The position numbers and the translations under genes were made by a program. Shown here one piece after another: positions 36,831 to 45,974 of a stretch of DNA of 54,865 nucleotides. This DNA is from Leekyejoonella antrihumi. Lineage in GTDB: Bacteria; Actinomycetota; Actinomycetes; Actinomycetales; Dermatophilaceae. Below the pieces are notes generated by a model. The model was given only the letters and a program-made list of their open reading frames with translations. It was not told the DNA's origin and did no database searches. The DNA lies in NCBI RefSeq assembly GCF_007845645.1, contig NZ_VCQV01000013.1:1-54865 (forward strand), in the 5' to 3' direction. Position 1 is the stretch's first letter, and each line of letters opens with the position of its first letter.

Positions 36831-36922
36831 GTCGAGATCGCGGTTTTCGGGGCTACCCGTCATCCAGATCGCAATTTTCCGCCCTTCCACCCTGTTGAAA
36901 GGCGGGAAACTGCGATCTCGAC
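36831..36922. repeat. inverted repeat cluster, family C
   Basis: GTCGAGATCGC (36831-36841) is the exact inverse of GCGATCTCGAC (36912-36922). A middle copy, AGATCGCAATTTTCCGCC (from 36875), also pairs with the right one (GGCGGGAAACTGCGATCT) with few mismatches. Three related units, one inverted, therefore make two alternative hairpins. They lie in the gap between the membrane protein and the YCII gene. Confidence 0.65.
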
Positions 36923-37040
36923 GAGGCGACGGCGATGGCTCCCGGGGTGAAGAACTTCTATCGTCGATGTCGAAGAGCATGCCCGCCGTTCGACGTACAT
37001 GCGAGAAGCAACTCCCCACCAACCAGTAGGAGTGATCAAG

Positions 37041-37415
37041 ATGCCGCGTTTCATGGGATTCGTGAGGATGGAAGAGGGCATTGGCACGCCGCCACAGGCG
37101 CTGTTCGACGCCATGGATGCTCACATCGGCGAGCGTGCCGCCAAGGGCGTGTTCCTGGACGGCGGCGGTCTGTACGGGACCGAGGACGCCGTGAATTTCG
37201 TGGTCCGCCAGGGCGAGGTCAGTCGGGTCGACGGTCCGTACGCCGAGGCGAAGGAGGTCGTCGGAGGCTGGGCCATCATGCAGTACGACACCCTGGAAGA
37301 GGCCGTGGCAGATCAGCGGGAGTTCGCCGAGCTGCACGCGAAGTACTGGCCCGAGGCGACCGTGGTCGCGACCCTCCGCCAGATCTCCACCGGCCCGGAG
37401 GCACCCGGCGACTGA
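37041..37415 (+). CDS. YCII/DGPF domain protein, partner of ECF42 sigma factor
   Basis: This 124-residue small alpha/beta-barrel protein is of the YCII-related type. The motif VDGPYAEAKEVVGGWAIMQY is the DGPF signature. Such proteins are commonly encoded beside ECF42 sigma factors; their exact role is not settled. The ATG at 37041 follows TAGGAGTG, and the sigma gene starts 23 bases after its stop, so the two form an operon. Confidence 0.85.
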   Translation: MPRFMGFVRMEEGIGTPPQALFDAMDAHIGERAAKGVFLDGGGLYGTEDAVNFVVRQGEVSRVDGPYAEAKEVVGGWAIMQYDTLEEAVADQREFAELHAKYWPEATVVATLRQISTGPEAPGD

Positions 37416-37438
37416 ACGGGACTGACTAGCCTGGCACC

Positions 37439-38731
37439 GTGGAGGCAGCGACGAGTGCGGATGACCCGACCGGGGCCATCATTGCCGCGTGGCGGGCCGA
37501 GTCGGCCCGCCTCGTCGGCGCCCTCACCCGGATGACCCGCGATGTGGACCTCGCCGAGGATCTCGCGCAGGACGCACTGCTGGCCGCGCTCGAGCAGTGG
37601 CCCAGCGGCGGGGTACCCGAGAACCCGACCGCGTGGCTGATGACCACCGCGAAGCGGCGCGGCATCGATCACTTCCGGCGCGCCGACAACCTTCGCCGCA
37701 AGGTCGCCGGGCTCGATCATGCCCGTGGGGAGGAGGTGGCGGAGATGCCCGACCTCGACGCCCAGGTCGACTACATCGAGGACGACGTCCTGCGGCTCAT
37801 CTTCTTGTCCTGCCATCCCCTCCTGACCGTCGAGTCCCGTGTCGCGCTGACGCTGCGTCTGGTCGGAGGACTCACCACCACCGAGATCGCCCGCGGTTTC
37901 CTGACCACCGAATCCACCATGGGTCAGCGCATCTCGCGAGCAAAGAAGACTCTGTCCGAGGCCCATGCCGAGTTCGAGCTGCCCACGGGACCGGAGCGGA
38001 CCAGGCGCCTCGACGACGTCATGGCCGTGATCTACCTGATCTTCAACGAGGGCTACACCGCCACCTCGGGTGCGCACTGGATGCGCCCCGACCTCGCGAA
38101 CGAGGCGATGCGGCTCGCGCGCATGCTGGCCGCACTCGCTGCCGAGGAGCCCGAGGTGCTCGGGCTGCAGTCGCTGCTGGAGATCCAGGGCTCACGGGTG
38201 GCGGCCCGGCTCGACGAGTATGGCATGCCGGTCCTGCTGGAGGCCCAGGACCGCACGCGCTGGGACCGGCTGCTCATCAGACGCGGGATGGCCGCCCTGC
38301 AGCAGGCCAATCTGCTCGCCGCGCGCGGGAAGCCGGTCGGGAAGTACTTCCTGCAGGCCACGATCGCCGCCCAGCACGCTCGTGCGGAGCGGGCGGAGGA
38401 CACGGACTGGGGCCGGATCGCGGACCTCTACGACGTGCTGGCGGACGCCGCGCCGGGGCCGGTCGTCGAGGTGAACCGGGCCGTCGCGCATGGGCGGGCG
38501 TTCGGCCCGGATGCGGGGCTCGCCGTGCTGGCGGAGCTCGGCTCGGGTGTGCTCCGCGACTCACCGCTCGTGCCGAGCGTGCGGGGAGATCTGCTCGAGC
38601 GGGCCGGGCTGCACGCGCAGGCCGGCGAGGCGTTCATCGAGGCGGCCGCGCGTACCCGAAACGAGAGCGAGCGTGCAGTCCTGCACCGTCGGGCCGAGCT
38701 GAACCTGACACATGCGGCGAAGCCGGGCTGA
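37439..38731 (+). CDS. ECF42-type RNA polymerase sigma factor with TPR-like C-terminal extension
   Basis: This 430-residue sigma factor has region 2 at about 15-80 (DVDLAEDLAQDALLAALEQW, AWLMTTAKRRGIDHFR) and region 4 at 115-170 (LTTTEIARGFLTTESTMGQR). A helical extension of about 230 residues follows (FNEGYTATSGAHWMRPDLAN, ADAAPGPVVEVNRAVAHGRA). This extension and the upstream DGPF gene are hallmarks of ECF42. No separate anti-sigma gene is present, as usual for this group; the extension is thought to control activity. GTG start at 37439. Confidence 0.88.
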   Translation: MEAATSADDPTGAIIAAWRAESARLVGALTRMTRDVDLAEDLAQDALLAALEQWPSGGVPENPTAWLMTTAKRRGIDHFRRADNLRRKVAGLDHARGEEVAEMPDLDAQVDYIEDDVLRLIFLSCHPLLTVESRVALTLRLVGGLTTTEIARGFLTTESTMGQRISRAKKTLSEAHAEFELPTGPERTRRLDDVMAVIYLIFNEGYTATSGAHWMRPDLANEAMRLARMLAALAAEEPEVLGLQSLLEIQGSRVAARLDEYGMPVLLEAQDRTRWDRLLIRRGMAALQQANLLAARGKPVGKYFLQATIAAQHARAERAEDTDWGRIADLYDVLADAAPGPVVEVNRAVAHGRAFGPDAGLAVLAELGSGVLRDSPLVPSVRGDLLERAGLHAQAGEAFIEAAARTRNESERAVLHRRAELNLTHAAKPG

Positions 38732-38806
38732 TCCGCTCGAGGCGGTCATAGCGCACGACCGACTCGGCTGCACGAAGAATGGCGCGGTCCTGTCAGACTG
38801 ACCGGT

Positions 38807-39442
38807 ATGCGATTGCGGGACTTCACTCCACCGGAGACTCGTGCGGCCACTGCCGCGGCCGAGCTTGCCGCCGGCTATCACACGCCGGCGATGTTGAACC
38901 ATGTGATCCGATCATGGCTCTGGGCGCGGGCCTACGCCGCCCTCGAGGGCAGGACCCACACCGACGACGAGCTCCTTTACGTCGCAGCGCTGCTGCATGA
39001 CATCGGCACCGTCACAGCTTTCGACAACCACACGTTGTCGTATGAGGAGGCCGGCGGGCACGTCGCCGTCGCACTCACCGCGGGAGCAGGATGGCCGGCC
39101 CACCGGCAGCAGCGAGCCCTGGAAGTCATCGTCCGCCACAACTGGGCGTCGGTCGATCCGGCCCTGGACATCGAGGGCTACCTGCTGGAGGCGGCAACCG
39201 CTCTTGACATCTCGGGGGCCCGGCCGGACGCGCTACCGCTGCCCTTTCGGCAGGAGGTGCTCGACGCCTACCCGCGTCTGACCCTGGCGGCGGAGTTCAC
39301 GGCATGCGTGACGGATCAGGCGGCGCGCAAGCCCACTACCGCCGCCCAGCGACTGGTCAGCGGCGGTCTGGCACACAAGATGAGCCATCACCCGCTGGAG
39401 CGGCCTGCCATGGACCACCCCGACAGCCATCCAGATCGGTGA
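38807..39442 (+). CDS. HD domain protein, cyanamide hydratase-like
   Basis: This 211-residue metal-dependent HD-fold protein has NHVIRSWLWARAYA (first His), LLYVAALLHDIGTV (the HD pair), AVALTAGAGWPAHR and VIVRHNW (further ligand positions). Similar proteins are annotated as cyanamide hydratase family or diguanylate-like phosphohydrolases; the substrate is unknown. A good ribosome binding site is not seen before the ATG. The end is convergent with the AraC gene. Confidence 0.75.
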   Translation: MRLRDFTPPETRAATAAAELAAGYHTPAMLNHVIRSWLWARAYAALEGRTHTDDELLYVAALLHDIGTVTAFDNHTLSYEEAGGHVAVALTAGAGWPAHRQQRALEVIVRHNWASVDPALDIEGYLLEAATALDISGARPDALPLPFRQEVLDAYPRLTLAAEFTACVTDQAARKPTTAAQRLVSGGLAHKMSHHPLERPAMDHPDSHPDR

Positions 39443-39498
39443 GCCGGGCCCGATCCTGATCGACAAGGTCGCGACCGCCGGCGGATGATGTCCTCCCG

Positions 39499-40446
39499 TC
39501 ACTCTGCGTCGAGTGCTTCGCGTGCGTAGCGTGCCGGTGAGACCCCGACGGTTCGGGAGAAGGCAATGCTGAAGGCGCTGGCCGAGCCGTATCCGGTCGC
39601 CGCCGCCACCTGCTCGACGTTCTTGTGGCCAGTGACCAGGGCGTCGCGTGCAATGGCCATCCGCCAGGTCAGGGCGTAGGTCATCGGGGGCTGCCCGACG
39701 ACGGTGGTGAAACGGCCGGAGAACGCAGAGCGCGACAGATGCGCCTGTGCCGCCATCGAGGCGACCGACCAGGGCTTGTCGATATCGGCGTGAAATGCAC
39801 GAAGAGCCGCGGCGATCGGTGGGTCGGAGAGCCCGCTCAGCATGCCGCGCCGGGTCGTGGCGAGTTGCGGCGTACGCAGCAGCTCAACCAGCATGATCTC
39901 CAGCAGTCTGGACAGCACAGCCGGTCGACCGGGCCGCTCGGACGAGGCCTCGGCATCGATCATCTGCAGCACTCCGGTCAGGAGCTCGTGCTCTGCGCGC
40001 CGCACGGCAGGCAGATGGACGACCGGCGACAGCAGTGACGCGAGCAGCCAGGCGTTGATCGGGTCGAACTCGAAGTGGCCGGCAACTATCCGGGTCACGT
40101 CCGCACCCGCCCGCTCGCCCATCGGCGGGCTCGCGAGGTTCGTCCGGTCCGGGTCATCGGCATTCATCGCGGCATATACCGTGTCGAAGTCCACCGGGAG
40201 CGCGTGTCCCGCACCGCCGCGCAGGCTCCAGGGTGCCGGGTTTGTCAGCAGCAAGTAGTCGCCCGGCCCGACCTCGTGCTCCCCCGATCCCGGCACCTCG
40301 AAACGGCAGCGTCCGCTGATCACGCGCCCGAAGACCACTCCACGGTCCGCCGGAAACAGCCACTCCCAGGAGCCGGTGCCGACAAGTTCCTTCCAGAGGA
40401 AGGAACGCGGACGGAGCAGTTCGATCAGCTGCGTCAGGGGATCCAT
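39499..40446 (-). CDS. AraC family transcriptional regulator with cupin sensor domain
   Basis: This 315-residue regulator has an N-terminal cupin-type domain at 1-180 (SWEWLFPADRGVVFGRVISG, GPGDYLLLTNPAPWSL) and two C-terminal helix-turn-helix units at about 205-310 (WSVASMAAQAHLSRSAFSGR, NVEQVAAATGYGSASAFSIA, VGVSPARYAR). AAGGAG lies 4 bases before the ATG at 40446. It is divergent from the short-chain dehydrogenase at 40556, and the palindrome between them is its likely site. Confidence 0.88.
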   Translation of the reverse strand: MDPLTQLIELLRPRSFLWKELVGTGSWEWLFPADRGVVFGRVISGRCRFEVPGSGEHEVGPGDYLLLTNPAPWSLRGGAGHALPVDFDTVYAAMNADDPDRTNLASPPMGERAGADVTRIVAGHFEFDPINAWLLASLLSPVVHLPAVRRAEHELLTGVLQMIDAEASSERPGRPAVLSRLLEIMLVELLRTPQLATTRRGMLSGLSDPPIAAALRAFHADIDKPWSVASMAAQAHLSRSAFSGRFTTVVGQPPMTYALTWRMAIARDALVTGHKNVEQVAAATGYGSASAFSIAFSRTVGVSPARYAREALDAE

Positions 40447-40460
40447 CGCACTCCTTGCGG

Positions 40461-40500
40461 ACGATCTATAGATAAGTGTGGATTCTGAGCTATAGATCGT
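40461..40500. promoter_or_regulatory. inverted-repeat operator between araC-type gene and SDR gene
   Basis: ACGATCTATAG (40461-40471) and its perfect inverse CTATAGATCGT (40490-40500) are 18 bases apart. The arms are AT-rich in a GC-rich genome and contain -10-like TATAG boxes for both directions. This suits an AraC dimer that controls both genes. Confidence 0.75.
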
Positions 40501-40555
40501 ACGGCCACTGGTTTCTACAGTCGAGAGGTATAGACCTCCACGAAAGGACTCCATC

Positions 40556-41461
40556 ATGACCAAGACGGTTTTCCTCACCGGTAGCTCCTCCGGTTTCGGC
40601 AAGGCGGCCGTGGCGCAGTTCCACGCCGCCGGCTGGCACGTGGTGGCGACGATGCTCGAGTCTTCAGTCGAGGTCTTCCACGACACCTGGGACAAGCAGA
40701 CGGACCGCCTGCTGGTGCTCCCCCTCGATGTCACGGACCCGGAGGCCACCGAGGCCTCCCTCGACACCGCGGCCGCCCACTTCGGTGGCATCGACACGAT
40801 CGTGAACATCGCCGGCTTCGGCATGTTTCACCCCTTCGAGACCACCACAGCGAAGGACGTCCGGCTCCTGTTCGACACCAACTGCTTCGGACCCATGACT
40901 CTCATTCGCCAGGCCATCCCACATCTGCGCGCCCGCGGTGGCGGGAGCATCGTCAACCTCACGGCCGGGTCCGCCGTCGTGCCGGAGCCCTTGATGGCCG
41001 CCTACAACGCCAGCAAGGCCGCCCTGGACAACCTGAGCGAGGCGATCCGCTACGAGTTGGCTCCGCAAGGCATCTCGGTGCGCGTGATCGAGCCCGGCTT
41101 CGTGCCGACCACCGGCTTCGTACAGCGGATCCAGGAGACCGCCGCCGGCCGGGCGATCCCGGAGGTCTACCTGGACTATGTGGGCCAACGACTGGCCTCC
41201 TTCGGCATGGCCACCGGCCGAGCATTGGCCAGCGCCGACGACGTCGCGCAGGTCATCCTCGAGGCGGCGACCGACCACTCGGGGCAGTTGCGCTACCTGG
41301 TCGGCGACGACCAGATCGAGCGGATGCGAATGCGGCACTCCACCTCGGAGCCCGAGTACGACGCCTGGGCGTGGGCGAACTTCGGGCCGCGTTCCAACGA
41401 CACGGCACTCGATGCCGCGGCCGAGCGCGCCACGGGGAGCTCGCCGACTACGGCCGCGTGA
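40556..41461 (+). CDS. short-chain dehydrogenase/reductase
   Basis: This 301-residue classical SDR has TGSSSGFGKAA (cofactor loop), LDVTDPE, NIAGFGMF (in place of NNAG), the catalytic serine in IVNLTAGSAV and YNASK (Tyr and Lys). It oxidises or reduces an alcohol/ketone with NAD(P); the substrate is unknown. Expression is probably switched by the divergent AraC regulator. The stop overlaps the convergent membrane-protein gene by 14 bases. Confidence 0.88.
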   Translation: MTKTVFLTGSSSGFGKAAVAQFHAAGWHVVATMLESSVEVFHDTWDKQTDRLLVLPLDVTDPEATEASLDTAAAHFGGIDTIVNIAGFGMFHPFETTTAKDVRLLFDTNCFGPMTLIRQAIPHLRARGGGSIVNLTAGSAVVPEPLMAAYNASKAALDNLSEAIRYELAPQGISVRVIEPGFVPTTGFVQRIQETAAGRAIPEVYLDYVGQRLASFGMATGRALASADDVAQVILEAATDHSGQLRYLVGDDQIERMRMRHSTSEPEYDAWAWANFGPRSNDTALDAAAERATGSSPTTAA

Positions 41462-41966
41462 AAGACACGGGCTCGTCGGTGAGATCATCGCCGACTCGGG
41501 ACGTCGGACGCTGCCCGGGTGGCTGACGCGTGGGCGCCAGTCGAGTCAATGCCAGATAGGTGACGACGGCAATGGCCAGGTGCATGACCATCAGGACGCC
41601 CACCGCGAGGCCAGGTTGGTTCTTGATCAGGAGCCACACATCGGGCAGGAGTAGCGCCAGCGTCACCAGGTACGCCATCCGAGTGAACAACCACCGAGGC
41701 GCGGTGCTGATTCGGGTGGTGATGGGCCAGGCGATACACGCGATGAGAACCCCGATGACGGTGAGCTGTGCGTAGTCACCAAACTGGAAGTGCCCGTATC
41801 CCCGCGTGGTCGGGAACAGTGCCGTGCCAATCCGCACCAGGATCGCATCCGCGATCAAGGATCCCGCGACCGCAGCCACGGTCGCGACGATGAGCCGGGA
41901 TAGGGCGGGGATGCGGTGTGATGGGGACAAGTCCACCCGAAGAGCAGTGGCAGCACGAAGAAGCAC
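41448..41966 (-). CDS. four-helix integral membrane protein (DUF6069-like)
   Basis: This 172-residue protein has hydrophobic segments at about 25-48, 68-86, 97-115 and 119-140, with short polar ends. It resembles small actinobacterial membrane proteins annotated DUF6069, an uncertain match. A GTG at 41966 is used as start; no strong ribosome binding site was seen. Its 3' end overlaps the SDR gene on the other strand by 14 bases. Confidence 0.65.
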   Translation of the reverse strand: MLLRAATALRVDLSPSHRIPALSRLIVATVAAVAGSLIADAILVRIGTALFPTTRGYGHFQFGDYAQLTVIGVLIACIAWPITTRISTAPRWLFTRMAYLVTLALLLPDVWLLIKNQPGLAVGVLMVMHLAIAVVTYLALTRLAPTRQPPGQRPTSRVGDDLTDEPVSFTRP

Positions 41967-42085
41967 GCCCGAAAACGTAACCCGAGGCTCCTGAAGGTCG
42001 CCTCAGTCGACACCGTGGACAGACGCGTCAAACGGGTGGCCCGAGCGTGGATCACCCGTTTGGCGGTGGTGCGTTCAGTGGTGGA

Positions 42086-42910
42086 TCAGTACCAGTTGGT
42101 GGCCTGCGAGTGGCCCCAGGCGCTGCAGGGCGAGCCGTAGACCGACTGGATGTAACCAAGGCCCCAGCGGATCTGCGTGGCAGGGTTGGTGCGCCAGTCG
42201 GCGCCGGCGCTGGCCATCTTCGAGCCAGGCAGCGACTGCGGGATGCCGTAGGCGCCGGACCCGCCGTTGCTGGCGGAGACGTTCCAGCCCGACTCCTTGT
42301 TCCACAGGCTGGTCAGGCAGCCCATCTGGTCCTGCCCCCAGCCGTACGACGAGAGCATGGACGATGCGATCGCCTGCGGGCTTCCGCCGTAGGCCCGGGT
42401 CTGGTTTGCCGGCGGACGGGCACCGCCGCGCGAGACGGTCTGGGTGTCGCGAGTTCGCTTCGCCTCGGCCTTGGCCGCGGCGGCAGCCTTCGCCTTGGCC
42501 GCGGCGGCCGATTTCGCCCTGGCGACGCTGCCGCGCTTGGCGGCGGCCGACTTGTCGGCCCTGGTGCGCAGCGCGGCGGCCTGTGCACGCTGCTTGGCGA
42601 GCAACGACTTGGTCTTGCCCTGCGCGGCGGCTCGGGCGGCGACGGCGGAGTTCTGGGCGTTCAGCTGGGCGGCCGCGTCGGCGGCAACACCGGCATCGGC
42701 GGCACCGAGCGCGGCGCCATTGGCCTGCTGGTTGCCCGTCCGCATGCTGACGCTGGAGGCACTACTGGTGAGTGAGCCGGACGCCGTGGCGTAGCCGGCG
42801 GCGGAGACGGACACGGCCGAGATCGCTGCCGTTGCGACAACGGCGGGCCTGCGCAGTGCGCGTCGGCCGGATTCACGGCGCACGCGATGACGGCCAGTGG
42901 GGCGTGACAT
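42086..42910 (-). CDS. secreted transglycosylase-like cell-wall protein
   Basis: This 274-residue protein starts with a basic N-terminus (MSRPTGRHRVRRESGRRALR) and a hydrophobic signal segment at about 25-45. An alanine/lysine-rich, probably helical stalk follows (about 75-170, repeated AAAKAKAAA). The C-terminal 90 residues (IASSMLSSYGWGQDQMGCLT, NKESGWNVSASNGGSGAYGI, RTNPATQIRWGLGYIQSVYG) are a lytic transglycosylase-like fold, with the catalytic glutamate in NKESGW. It probably trims peptidoglycan outside the cell. The ATG at 42910 has AAAGG about 10 bases upstream. Confidence 0.85.
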   Translation of the reverse strand: MSRPTGRHRVRRESGRRALRRPAVVATAAISAVSVSAAGYATASGSLTSSASSVSMRTGNQQANGAALGAADAGVAADAAAQLNAQNSAVAARAAAQGKTKSLLAKQRAQAAALRTRADKSAAAKRGSVARAKSAAAAKAKAAAAAKAEAKRTRDTQTVSRGGARPPANQTRAYGGSPQAIASSMLSSYGWGQDQMGCLTSLWNKESGWNVSASNGGSGAYGIPQSLPGSKMASAGADWRTNPATQIRWGLGYIQSVYGSPCSAWGHSQATNWY

Positions 42911-43310
42911 CAAGTCGAGCCTTTCGTTGACGAACCTGAGAACGCAGCTACGCAATGGACCTGACGACCATCGCGTGCAGCGCTTCGCATCATCTCGGGT
43001 CACGCCCCCGGCGTTACCAAAATGAGATAACCCGCCAGAGTCTGCCGCACCCGGCAGAGGAGGTCAAGTCGAGACACCACTGATTCCGGGTGTCAATGCC
43101 GGGCTGCCGCCGAAAATCAAGGGTACCGAGTCCGAATTGCAGCAGGAATAAAGGGTCCCGCGCGGAGTGGCCCCATGAGTACCATCCGCCCCAGGTGGCA
43201 GACCAGGCCCGCGCGCCGCCTGGCGTTCGGCCGGCCCCCACGGTCGAGGTCAGTGCACCTGCATGTATCACAACGCATCGTTGCGGTGTATTTATCGATA
43301 CTCTCGATGC
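42911..43310. other. regulatory gap between the transglycosylase and TetR genes
   Basis: The 400 bases contain no supported gene. On the minus strand, about 100 bases before the transglycosylase, GGTAACG and CGTGACC occur as a direct repeat near 43000-43020, reminiscent of MtrA-type sites; this is weak. At 43041-43058 there is a hairpin TCTGCCG-CACC-CGGCAGA. No c-di-AMP riboswitch signature was recognised. Confidence 0.4.
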
Positions 43311-43913
43311 ATGGAGACCGCGCCCGGTGCCCGCCGAGGCACACCCCGCAAGGTGCACGAGATCTTCGCCGCGACGCTCGAGCTGCTGCGCGAGCAGGGG
43401 TATGCGGGGCTGACGATCGAGGGCGTGGCGGCACGATCCGGGGTGAACAAGACGACCATCTACCGGTGGTGGCCCGGCAAGGGCGCCCTGCTCGGCGAGG
43501 CTCTCCTGGGTGCCCGTGACCTGGACCTACGACCGCCCGACACGGGGAGCCTGCGCGGCGACCTGGAGGAGTTGATGCACACGATCTGCGTGCTGTTGGC
43601 GACCCCGCCGGCCGCGGAGATCGCCATCTCCACGCTCGGCGCAGTCACGCACAGTCGCGATCTCGCCGGTTACGCGCACGACTTCTTCGCGGACCGTCTT
43701 GCCCGTGAGCGCGCAGTCTTCGACCGCGCCGTGCGACGGGGTGAGCTGGATCCGTCGGTCGACCCGATGCTGCTGGTCGATCTGCTGGTCGGTGCGGCCT
43801 GGGTGCGAGTGGTCTTCCGCGGCCTTCCGGTCGACGACCGGTTCGCCCAGGAGGCGGTCGCGACAGTGCTCGGCAGTGTGGATCGACCGATCACGCCATC
43901 GTGCCGCCGCTGA
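43311..43913 (+). CDS. TetR family transcriptional regulator
   Basis: This 200-residue regulator has its helix-turn-helix at residues 12-58 (KVHEIFAATLELLREQGYAG, LTIEGVAARSGVNKTTIYRW) and a C-terminal TetR_C-type domain. No Shine-Dalgarno precedes the ATG at 43311. The sequence before it contains TATCGATA (43293-43300) and a GCATCG...CGATGC pair, possible autoregulatory sites. No obvious target gene lies next to it; the downstream phoH gene is convergent. Confidence 0.82.
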   Translation: METAPGARRGTPRKVHEIFAATLELLREQGYAGLTIEGVAARSGVNKTTIYRWWPGKGALLGEALLGARDLDLRPPDTGSLRGDLEELMHTICVLLATPPAAEIAISTLGAVTHSRDLAGYAHDFFADRLARERAVFDRAVRRGELDPSVDPMLLVDLLVGAAWVRVVFRGLPVDDRFAQEAVATVLGSVDRPITPSCRR

Positions 43914-43945
43914 CGCTGTCGCCGAACGGTGCCTCCGGCATGCCC

Positions 43946-45274
43946 TCAGCTCTCGGCGACGGGCTCCAGCAGGTCGACGCCCTCGAGCATCTCGGTGACC
44001 AGGGCCGCGATCGGACTGCGCTCGGAACGGTGCAGAGTGATGTGGCTGAACAGCGGGTGCCCCTTCAGCCGCTCGATCACGGCGGCCACACCGTCGTGCC
44101 GCCCGACCCGCAGGTTGTCGCGCTGCCCGACATCGTGGGTGAGCACGACGCGGGAGTTCTGCCCGATCCGCGACAGCACCGTCAGCAGCACATTGCGCTC
44201 GAGCGACTGGGCCTCGTCGACGATGACGAACGCGTCGTGCAACGAGCGCCCGCGGATGTGGGTCAGGGGCAGCACCTCGATCAGGTCCCGGTCGAACACC
44301 TCCTCGACCACCTCGCGGGAGACCAGCGCACCGAGCGTGTCATGCACCGCCTGCGCCCAGGGCCCCATCTTCTCCCCCTCGCTACCCGGCAGGTATCCCA
44401 GCTCCTGGCCGCCCACGGCATACAGCGGCCGGAAAACGATGACCCGGCGATGCTGATGCCGCTCCATCACCGCTTCCAGGCCGGCGCACAGGGCGAGCGC
44501 CGACTTGCCGGTGCCCGCCCGCCCGCCGAGACTGACGATGCCGATGTCCGGGTCCAGCAGCATGTCCAGCGCGATGCGCTGCTCGGCCGACCGCCCGTGC
44601 AGGCCGAACGCATCGCGATCGCCGCGCACCAGCCGCACCGCCTTGTCCGGCATCACTCGGCCGAGCGCGCTGCCGCCAGGGCCGAGGAGCACCACCCCGG
44701 TGTGGCAGGGCAGCTCGGCTGCCGACTCCAGCTCGAGTCGCCCATCGGCGAAGAGCGTGTCGATCTGCTCGGTCGTCGTGTCCAACTCCGTCATCCCGGT
44801 CCAGCCGGAGTCGACGGACTGCTCCGCGCGGTATTCGTCCGCCTTCAGGCCCACCGCGGATGCCTTGATCCGCATCGGCAGATCCTTGCTCACGACCGTG
44901 ACGTCATGGCCCTCGTTGGCGAGGTTCCGGGCCACGGCCAGGATGCGAGTGTCGTTGTCTCCCAGTCGAAAGCCGGCGGGCAGGGAGGTGGGGTCCGTAT
45001 GGTTGAGCTCGACCCGAAGGGTGCCACCGTCACCGATGTCGACGGGCGCGTCGAGCCGGCCGCCAGAGCTGCGCAGGTCGTCCAGGAGTCGCAGCGCGGT
45101 GCGGGCGAAGTAGCCGAGCTCGGGATGGTGACGCTTGGCCTCCAGCTCCGTCACGACAACGATGGGGAGCACCACCTCATGCTCCGCAAAGCGGGTCATG
45201 GCCCGCGGATCCGACAGGAGAACGGACGTGTCGAGCACGTAGGTCCGGTGGTTCTGGTTGCGAGCAGATGCCAT
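43946..45274 (-). CDS. PIN-PhoH fusion protein (PhoH2)
   Basis: This 442-residue protein has an N-terminal PIN ribonuclease domain at 8-140 ([38 protein letters not shown]). A PhoH ATPase/helicase domain follows at 225-435, with Walker [16 protein letters not shown] and Walker [15 protein letters not shown] unwinding coupled to cleavage has been reported for mycobacterial PhoH2. The start codon gives [15 protein letters not shown]. The 238 bases upstream hold no supported gene. Confidence 0.92.
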   Translation of the reverse strand: MASARNQNHRTYVLDTSVLLSDPRAMTRFAEHEVVLPIVVVTELEAKRHHPELGYFARTALRLLDDLRSSGGRLDAPVDIGDGGTLRVELNHTDPTSLPAGFRLGDNDTRILAVARNLANEGHDVTVVSKDLPMRIKASAVGLKADEYRAEQSVDSGWTGMTELDTTTEQIDTLFADGRLELESAAELPCHTGVVLLGPGGSALGRVMPDKAVRLVRGDRDAFGLHGRSAEQRIALDMLLDPDIGIVSLGGRAGTGKSALALCAGLEAVMERHQHRRVIVFRPLYAVGGQELGYLPGSEGEKMGPWAQAVHDTLGALVSREVVEEVFDRDLIEVLPLTHIRGRSLHDAFVIVDEAQSLERNVLLTVLSRIGQNSRVVLTHDVGQRDNLRVGRHDGVAAVIERLKGHPLFSHITLHRSERSPIAALVTEMLEGVDLLEPVAES

Positions 45275-45512
45275 GGCCGACTCCCTCGCCGCGGGCGATT
45301 TCGCCTAGCGGCTTTGCGCGGATGGAATGCCGGGACCGGTCCGCGAGTGGACATCGAGCCGGTGCCGGCCCTCCGTCCGCAGCAGTGGTCGCTGCATCTC
45401 GATGGACCTTCCCGAACGTGAGGGCGGGTGCTCTCGCGTCATGTCTGACGGTAGGTCCAAGGCCGGCCGCTCGCATCCTGACGCGCCGATGATCTCGATG
45501 TTTGCGAACTGT

Positions 45513-45974
45513 TCATCGTTGCGGATGCCGGCGTCGGGCACACAGCACGAGACCCCCTGCCGCCAACAGCGCACCGCACACCTCGGCCGCGGCAGATATC
45601 CGCTTGCCCGGCAGCGCCCAGGTGGGCTCGTAGAGGTCGGGCAGCGGACCGATGGCCCCGACGTCGACATAGGTGTAGATGAAGACGGCGGCAGCGGCCG
45701 TCGCGGTCACCAGGACGGCGGCCGTGAAGGTCGCGACCCCCGGCCGCACGAGCACCAGGATCGCCACCACGAAGGCAACGACGGACTGCGCGAGGAACAG
45801 GTGCGACTCGGTGAGCAGACCTCCGCCCGGCACGGCATACAGGCCGGCATCACTCAGATGGACCACCGCATCGATGCCCAACCCCGCCGCGACCAGCACC
45901 GCGAGCAGCCGGATCGCGAACCGGTCTCGCGACCAGGGCCCCGCGGCCCGCCCCCTCGCACCGAGGACCGTCAT
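45513..45974 (-). CDS. four-helix membrane protein coupled to an ECF-regulated lipoprotein
   Basis: This 153-residue protein has hydrophobic segments at about 20-38, 58-80, 83-105 and 128-148. The family is not recognised. The start overlaps the lipoprotein stop by four bases (ATGA), so it is translated from the transcript that starts at the ECF promoter at 46521-46548. It is therefore part of the sigma factor's response. Confidence 0.7.
   Translation of the reverse strand: MTVLGARGRAAGPWSRDRFAIRLLAVLVAAGLGIDAVVHLSDAGLYAVPGGGLLTESHLFLAQSVVAFVVAILVLVRPGVATFTAAVLVTATAAAAVFIYTYVDVGAIGPLPDLYEPTWALPGKRISAAAEVCGALLAAGGLVLCARRRHPQR

Noticed and set aside
37041-38731. Novel sigma/anti-sigma pair
   Set aside because: The arrangement of a DGPF protein with a sigma factor carrying a long C-terminal extension is the known ECF42 type.
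42911-43160. c-di-AMP (ydaO) riboswitch before the cell-wall hydrolase gene
   Set aside because: Such riboswitches often precede these genes in actinobacteria, but the conserved core motifs could not be found in this leader.
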